A DNA stretch of 8,555 bases from an uncultured Aquimonas sp. (GTDB lineage: Bacteria; Pseudomonadota; Gammaproteobacteria; Xanthomonadales; Xanthomonadaceae). Below the pieces are notes generated by a model. That model was not told the origin of the DNA. It searched no databases and saw only the letters and a list, made by a program, of their open reading frames with translations. Shown here one piece after another: positions 5,944 through 8,555 of the stretch (the stretch's first letter is position 1; every line of letters starts with the position of its first letter). A program made the position numbers and the translations under genes. The stretch lies in contig NZ_CALART010000079.1 in the NCBI RefSeq assembly GCF_937888285.1, positions 1-8,555 of the forward strand. The letters are read 5' to 3'.

Positions 5944-6548
5944 GCCGCGCAGTCGTCACGGCGCTGGCACCAGGCGTCGCGCTCGCGGGCCTGGCCCTGT
6001 TGCAGCCCTGGCTGGAGCAGCGGATGTTCACCCACATGGTGGTGGAGCTGCCGCTGCTGTTCGCCATCGGCTGGTGGCTGGCGCCGGTCCGCACGGGGAC
6101 CGGCCCGGCCTGGCTCAGGCAGGTCAACGCCCTGGGCCTGTCCGGATTCACGCTGGCCCTGGCCATCTCCACGGTGTGGATGCTGCCACTGGCACTCGAC
6201 GCGGCCGTGCTCGAGCCGGCCGTGGGCCTGGCGAAGGTCGTCTCGGTCGTGCTCTCGGGCTGGCTGGTCCGCCTTTCGCTCCGCGCCGCGTCCGTCGTGG
6301 TCCAGTCCTTCTTCGTCATCAACTGGGCCTGGATGACCGCGACCGCCGGCGTGCTGTACCAGGAGGCACCACAACGCCTGTGCAGCACCTATCTGCTCGG
6401 CGACCAGACCTGGACCGGCATCGGCCTGGTGGCGCTAACCGTGGTGGTCATCGCCATCTGGATGACGCTCGCCTTCCGTACCGGACCACGCGGCGCTGCG
6501 CGGACCGCCGTCAACAACCACCGTCCAACCCCGCTCCCGACACCGTGA
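5940..6548 (+). CDS. Unrecognised six-helix membrane protein of the oxidase cluster
   Basis: This 202-residue protein has about six hydrophobic segments (7-23, 33-49, 67-88, 94-112, 117-140, 158-178) and a Pro/Arg-rich hydrophilic tail. A histidine stands near the start of helix 2 (FTHMVVELPLLFAIGWW), and W80, W130 and W132 flank other helices. I do not recognise a family with confidence. The H32-containing helix faintly recalls the caa3-type CtaG assembly proteins, which are also polytopic, but this is only an impression. Its start overlaps the SCO stop (ATGA), so it is probably made with SCO and works in oxidase assembly or as an extra subunit. Its codon use matches the operon. The stop is 5 bases before the ATG of speD. 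Confidence 0.8.
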   Translation: MSRAVVTALAPGVALAGLALLQPWLEQRMFTHMVVELPLLFAIGWWLAPVRTGTGPAWLRQVNALGLSGFTLALAISTVWMLPLALDAAVLEPAVGLAKVVSVVLSGWLVRLSLRAASVVVQSFFVINWAWMTATAGVLYQEAPQRLCSTYLLGDQTWTGIGLVALTVVVIAIWMTLAFRTGPRGAARTAVNNHRPTPLPTP

Positions 6549-6553
6549 ACACG

Positions 6554-7348
6554 ATGGATCACCCCAGCGCCCTGAAGCTCCATGGCTTCAACAACCTCAC
6601 CAAGTCGCTGTCGTTCAACATCTACGACGTGTGCTATGCCGCCACGGCCGAGGCCCGGCGGCGCTACATCGAATACATCGACGAGCAGTACAGCTCGGAG
6701 CGGATGACGGGAATCCTGACCGACGTGGCGTCGATGATCGGGGCCACCGTGCTCGACATTTCCCGGCAGGACTACGATCCGCAGGGTGCATCGGTGGCCA
6801 TGCTGCTGGCGGAAGACTCCATGGATGCGCACGCCCCGCCGACCCTCCCGCGCACAGGCCTGGGCCACCTGGACAAGAGCCACATCACCGTCCACACGTA
6901 CCCGGAATCCCATCCGGCGAACGGGATCGCGACCTTCCGAGCCGACATCGATGTCGCCACCTGCGGGCTGATCTCGCCCCTCAAGGCGCTGAACCACCTG
7001 ATCGACAGCTTCGAATCGGAAATCGTCGTCATCGACTACAAGGTGAGGGGATTCACCCGCGACGTCGATGGCAGGAAGCACTACATCGATCACCCGATCG
7101 CCTCGATCCAGCAGTACCTAGAGCCGAGGATCAGGGCCAGTTACGACATGATCGACCTCAACATGATCTCCGAGAACGTCTTCCACACCAAGATGAAGCT
7201 GCGGCACTTCGACATGGACCGCCACCTGTTCGAAGAGGGTCCGGCGGGCACGCCGCGCAGGTCCATGAAGGCCGTGGAAGCGCTGCTCAACCGGGAGATG
7301 CTCGAGCTGTACCACGGGCGCAACCTCCCCGTAGGCGCGCGGACCTGA
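6554..7348 (+). CDS. speD: S-adenosylmethionine decarboxylase proenzyme, E. coli type
   Basis: This is a 264-residue cytosolic pyruvoyl enzyme that makes decarboxylated SAM, the aminopropyl donor for spermidine synthesis. It aligns nearly end to end with E. coli SpeD from LKLHGFNNLTKSLSF (8-22) to YHGRNLPV (253-260). Self-cleavage falls at K108-S109 within LDKSHITVHTYPESHP, and S109 becomes the pyruvoyl group. C137 in DVATCGLISPLKALN is the likely proton donor. I chose the ATG at 6554; a GTG at 6545 would overlap the previous stop (GTGA) and add three residues. Neither start has a clear ribosome site. The gene follows the oxidase cluster by 5 bases, so it may be cotranscribed with it, an unexpected pairing. 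No promoter is visible in front of it. Confidence 0.97.
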   Translation: MDHPSALKLHGFNNLTKSLSFNIYDVCYAATAEARRRYIEYIDEQYSSERMTGILTDVASMIGATVLDISRQDYDPQGASVAMLLAEDSMDAHAPPTLPRTGLGHLDKSHITVHTYPESHPANGIATFRADIDVATCGLISPLKALNHLIDSFESEIVVIDYKVRGFTRDVDGRKHYIDHPIASIQQYLEPRIRASYDMIDLNMISENVFHTKMKLRHFDMDRHLFEEGPAGTPRRSMKAVEALLNREMLELYHGRNLPVGART

Positions 7349-7385
7349 GGTGCGGTCTCCAGACCATCGGCACGACGCCTCGCCC

Positions 7386-7622
7386 ATGGACGAGGCTTCG
7401 CAGCTGGATCCGCGGCAGCGCCGCATACTGGTCGAGGCGATCGCGGCAGCGGGTGGGCTGCGGCTGTCGCGGCCGGACTTCGAGGAGGAGGCCCGCCAAC
7501 TGTTCGAGGACGTCCCCGGACTCGAGACCGCGTCCTCGGCGGTCATCGATGCGCTGGTCGAGTCCCTGTGGGCCGGCTATCGCGCGGTCGCGATCAGAGC
7601 CCGACTGACGTCCTCCCGATAA
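7386..7622 (+). CDS. Small hypothetical protein of 78 aa
   Basis: This predicted 78-residue soluble protein is probably mostly helical (DPRQRRILVEAIAAAG, then DFEEEARQLFEDVPG, then SAVIDALVESLWAGYRAVAIRARL). It has no cysteine, no signal peptide and no membrane helix. I do not recognise a family. The start at 7386 (MDEASQ) is chosen because the predicted helices begin there; a GTG at 7350, 1 base after the speD stop, would add 12 residues of low-complexity polar sequence. Neither start has a ribosome site. Third-position GC is high, as in the neighbouring genes, which supports real coding. The IS element begins just downstream, and its exact left end is unresolved, so the last residues could derive from the insertion. 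Confidence 0.6.
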   Translation: MDEASQLDPRQRRILVEAIAAAGGLRLSRPDFEEEARQLFEDVPGLETASSAVIDALVESLWAGYRAVAIRARLTSSR

Positions 7623-7681
7623 TTCAGACCAGCCAGAAGTAGAGGATTCGGCGACACTCAGGCCCCAGGAGGCCCGTCGCC

Positions 7682-7948
7682 ATGAAGAAGTCGAAGTTCA
7701 CCGAAGAGCAGATCGCGTTCGCCTTGAAGCAGGCCGAGTCCGGCACCCGTGTCGAAGAGGTGTGCCGCAAGATGGGCATCTCCCAAGCGACGTTCTACGC
7801 CTGGCGCAAGAAGTTTGGTGGCTTGGGGGTATCCGAGCTGCGTCGGCTCAGACAGCTCGAAGAGGAGAACCGCAAGCTCAAGCAACTGGTTGCCGACTTG
7901 AGCCTGGACAAGGCCATGCTGCAGGACGTGCTGACAAAAAAGCTCTAA
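7682..7948 (+). CDS. IS3-family OrfA (DNA-binding helix-turn-helix protein)
   Basis: This 88-residue protein is the N-terminal, DNA-binding part of an IS3-family transposase. An HTH_8-type domain spans about 1-50 (KFTEEQIAFALKQAESGT, then VEEVCRKMGISQATFYAWRKK). A leucine-zipper-like coiled coil follows (57-88, LRRLRQLEEENRKLKQLVADLSL). It binds the IS ends and, when fused to OrfB by frameshifting, forms the transposase. The gene has a strong ribosome site, AGGAGG at 7667-7672, 9 bases before the ATG. It is full length and undamaged; an OrfA made alone normally inhibits transposition. Confidence 0.95.
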   Translation: MKKSKFTEEQIAFALKQAESGTRVEEVCRKMGISQATFYAWRKKFGGLGVSELRRLRQLEEENRKLKQLVADLSLDKAMLQDVLTKKL

Positions 7949-7978
7949 GGCCCGCGCAGCGCAAGGCGCTCGTGGGCC
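7936..7978 (+). promoter_or_regulatory. Programmed -1 ribosomal frameshift site: A6G heptamer plus hairpin
   Basis: AAAAAAG at 7936-7942 lies in the orfA frame as A-AAA-AAG, the standard slippery heptamer of IS3 elements. After a 6-base spacer comes a strong stem: 7949-7956 pairs with 7971-7978 (8 bp, one G-U). Above it, after a single bulged C (7957), 7958-7962 pairs with 7966-7970 around an AAG loop. A slip of -1 moves ribosomes from orfA into the orfB frame to make OrfAB. The structure appears intact although orfB is now broken. Confidence 0.88.
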
Positions 7979-8500
7979 ATTTGATTGATCGATACCGGGT
8001 AGGCGTCCGTCGGGCTTGCCACGTGGTCAAACAGAGCCGTGCGGCGTGGTACTACAAGCCCAGGGAAAAGGATGATGGGCCACTGCTTCGGCGGATCGAA
8101 GAGATCGCCGCCACCCGTGTCCGTTACGGCTTCTGGCGGATCTTCGTGCTATTGCGTCGAGAAGGCTGGACGGACAACCACAAGCGCGTAGCGACTGTAT
8201 TGCCAGGCCGGGCTCAACCTTCGGCGCAAGCGGCCGCGCCGGCGCAAGGCTGCAGCTCATCGCATGGAGCGGCCCGTACTGACCGCTCCCAACCAGTGCT
8301 GGAGCATGGACTTCGTGGCCGATGCGCTCTTCGACGGCCGTCGATTCAGGAGCCTGACGATCGTGGACAACTTCACCAAGATGAGCTTGGCCATTGAGGT
8401 GGACCAGAAGCTCAAGGGCGAAGACGTCGTTGCCACGCTTGAAAGGCTGCGCAACGAGATCGGCGTGCCCGAGCGAATCCAGGCCGACAATGGCAGCGAA
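7943..8500 (+). pseudogene. IS3-family OrfB transposase, frameshifted and truncated
   Basis: OrfB carries the DDE (rve) integrase domain of the transposase. The first part reads in the -1 frame from the slippery site to NHKRV at 8188-8190 (KALVGHLIDRYRVGVRRACHVV, then RYGFWRI-VLLRREGW). From 8192 the homology continues in the next frame (RLYCQAGLNLRRKRPRRRKAA, then APNQCWSMDFVADAL). The change fits a loss of about 2 bases at 8188-8192, where a VYRLY-type motif is expected. The first catalytic Asp (WSMDFVAD) and the second (ADNGSE) are present. Homology ends right after DNGSE at 8500, so the third acidic residue (Glu) and the C-terminus are missing. The frame in 8264-8551 is this second part plus foreign codons. 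It cannot encode an active transposase. Confidence 0.88.
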
Positions 8501-8555
8501 GGGTTCTACCCCGAAATCACGGACGGTTGTGAAAGAGCTGAGAACTTCTGATCCT
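8501..8555. other. Foreign sequence abutting the truncated IS (possible end of another element)
   Basis: Immediately after the second catalytic Asp motif of OrfB the sequence changes to one beginning GGGTTCTACCCCGAAATCAC and continues to the window end. It no longer matches an IS3 transposase in any frame. The abrupt junction suggests either insertion of a second element or a deletion endpoint. A GG-TTCT start recalls ISL3-type ends, but 55 bases are too few to identify a family. Confidence 0.4.

Larger units (their letters stand above)
7623..8500 (+). mobile_element. Truncated IS3-family insertion sequence (IS407-like)
   Basis: The element carries orfA and orfB in the IS3 arrangement, with orfB in the -1 frame. 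The OrfA sequence (EEQIAFALKQAESGT, VCRKMGISQATFYAW, LSLDKAMLQDVL) is characteristic of the IS407 subgroup. The left end lies somewhere between about 7600 and 7681; I could not fix the inverted repeat because the right end is missing. IS3-type homology stops at 8500, inside the transposase core, so about a third of orfB and the right end are absent from the window. Sequence from 8501 is unrelated. Confidence 0.85.

Noticed and set aside
5702..6553. Extension of speD upstream through SCO and the membrane protein gene
   Set aside because: The open frame upstream overlaps two well-supported genes, and SpeD homology begins near residue 8 from the ATG at 6554.
7354..7365. Short inverted repeat GGTCT-CC-AGACC after speD as a terminator
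   Set aside because: The stem is only 5 bp with a 2-base loop that is too tight, and no T-run follows.
1..8555. CRISPR array, tRNA or rRNA genes
   Set aside because: No regularly spaced repeats, no cloverleaf-like sequence and no rRNA-like stretch were seen.

Overview
The window comes from a GC-rich gammaproteobacterium. The E. coli-type SpeD and the gene content fit the Xanthomonadaceae (Lysobacter, Luteimonas or Pseudoxanthomonas-like), but no rRNA or other marker settles the genus. Real genes have strongly GC-biased third codon positions. AT-rich patches occur in the two intergenic promoter regions, around 1805-1860 and 2165-2222.

Layout. (1) 1-354: the left edge holds a possible C-terminal gene fragment on + (to 149) followed by a 7-bp hairpin; I find nothing else convincing up to 354. 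(2) 355-1785, minus strand: a MocR/PdxR-type regulator (GntR winged helix fused to a class-I aminotransferase domain). (3) 1929-2138, divergent: a 69-aa DUF2909-like protein with two membrane helices. (4) 2265-6548, plus strand: a compact five-gene cluster plus one small ORF for a divergent cbb3-type haem-copper oxidase. It encodes a CcoN-like catalytic subunit with a CcoS-like N-terminal extension, a monohaem CcoO-like subunit, a 70-aa single-helix protein like the CcoP N-terminus, an anchored monohaem cytochrome c, a SCO/SenC copper chaperone and an unrecognised six-helix membrane protein. (5) 6554-7348: speD, S-adenosylmethionine decarboxylase, 5 bp after the oxidase cluster. (6) 7386-7622: a 78-aa protein I do not recognise. 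(7) 7682 to about 8500: a decayed IS3-family element (IS407-like). Its orfA is intact with a textbook -1 frameshift site, its orfB carries a frameshift lesion, and homology stops abruptly at 8500. The last 55 bases are unrelated sequence that runs off the window.

How the genes work together. Subunit I keeps all six metal-binding histidines and the active-site tyrosine of cbb3 oxidases, so the cluster most likely encodes a working terminal O2 reductase and not a nitric oxide reductase. Electrons would pass from a cytochrome c donor through the two monohaem c proteins to the b/b3-CuB centre, with SCO assisting copper or thiol chemistry during assembly. The gene set departs from ccoNOQP: there is no dihaem CcoP, CcoS appears fused to CcoN, and an unknown polytopic protein is translationally coupled to SCO. 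Four genes are joined by ATGA overlaps or 1-5 bp gaps, which implies one transcript that may run into speD. The cluster is the most interesting part of the window. The MocR regulator is divergent from the DUF2909 gene and could control it, but this is inference from position only.
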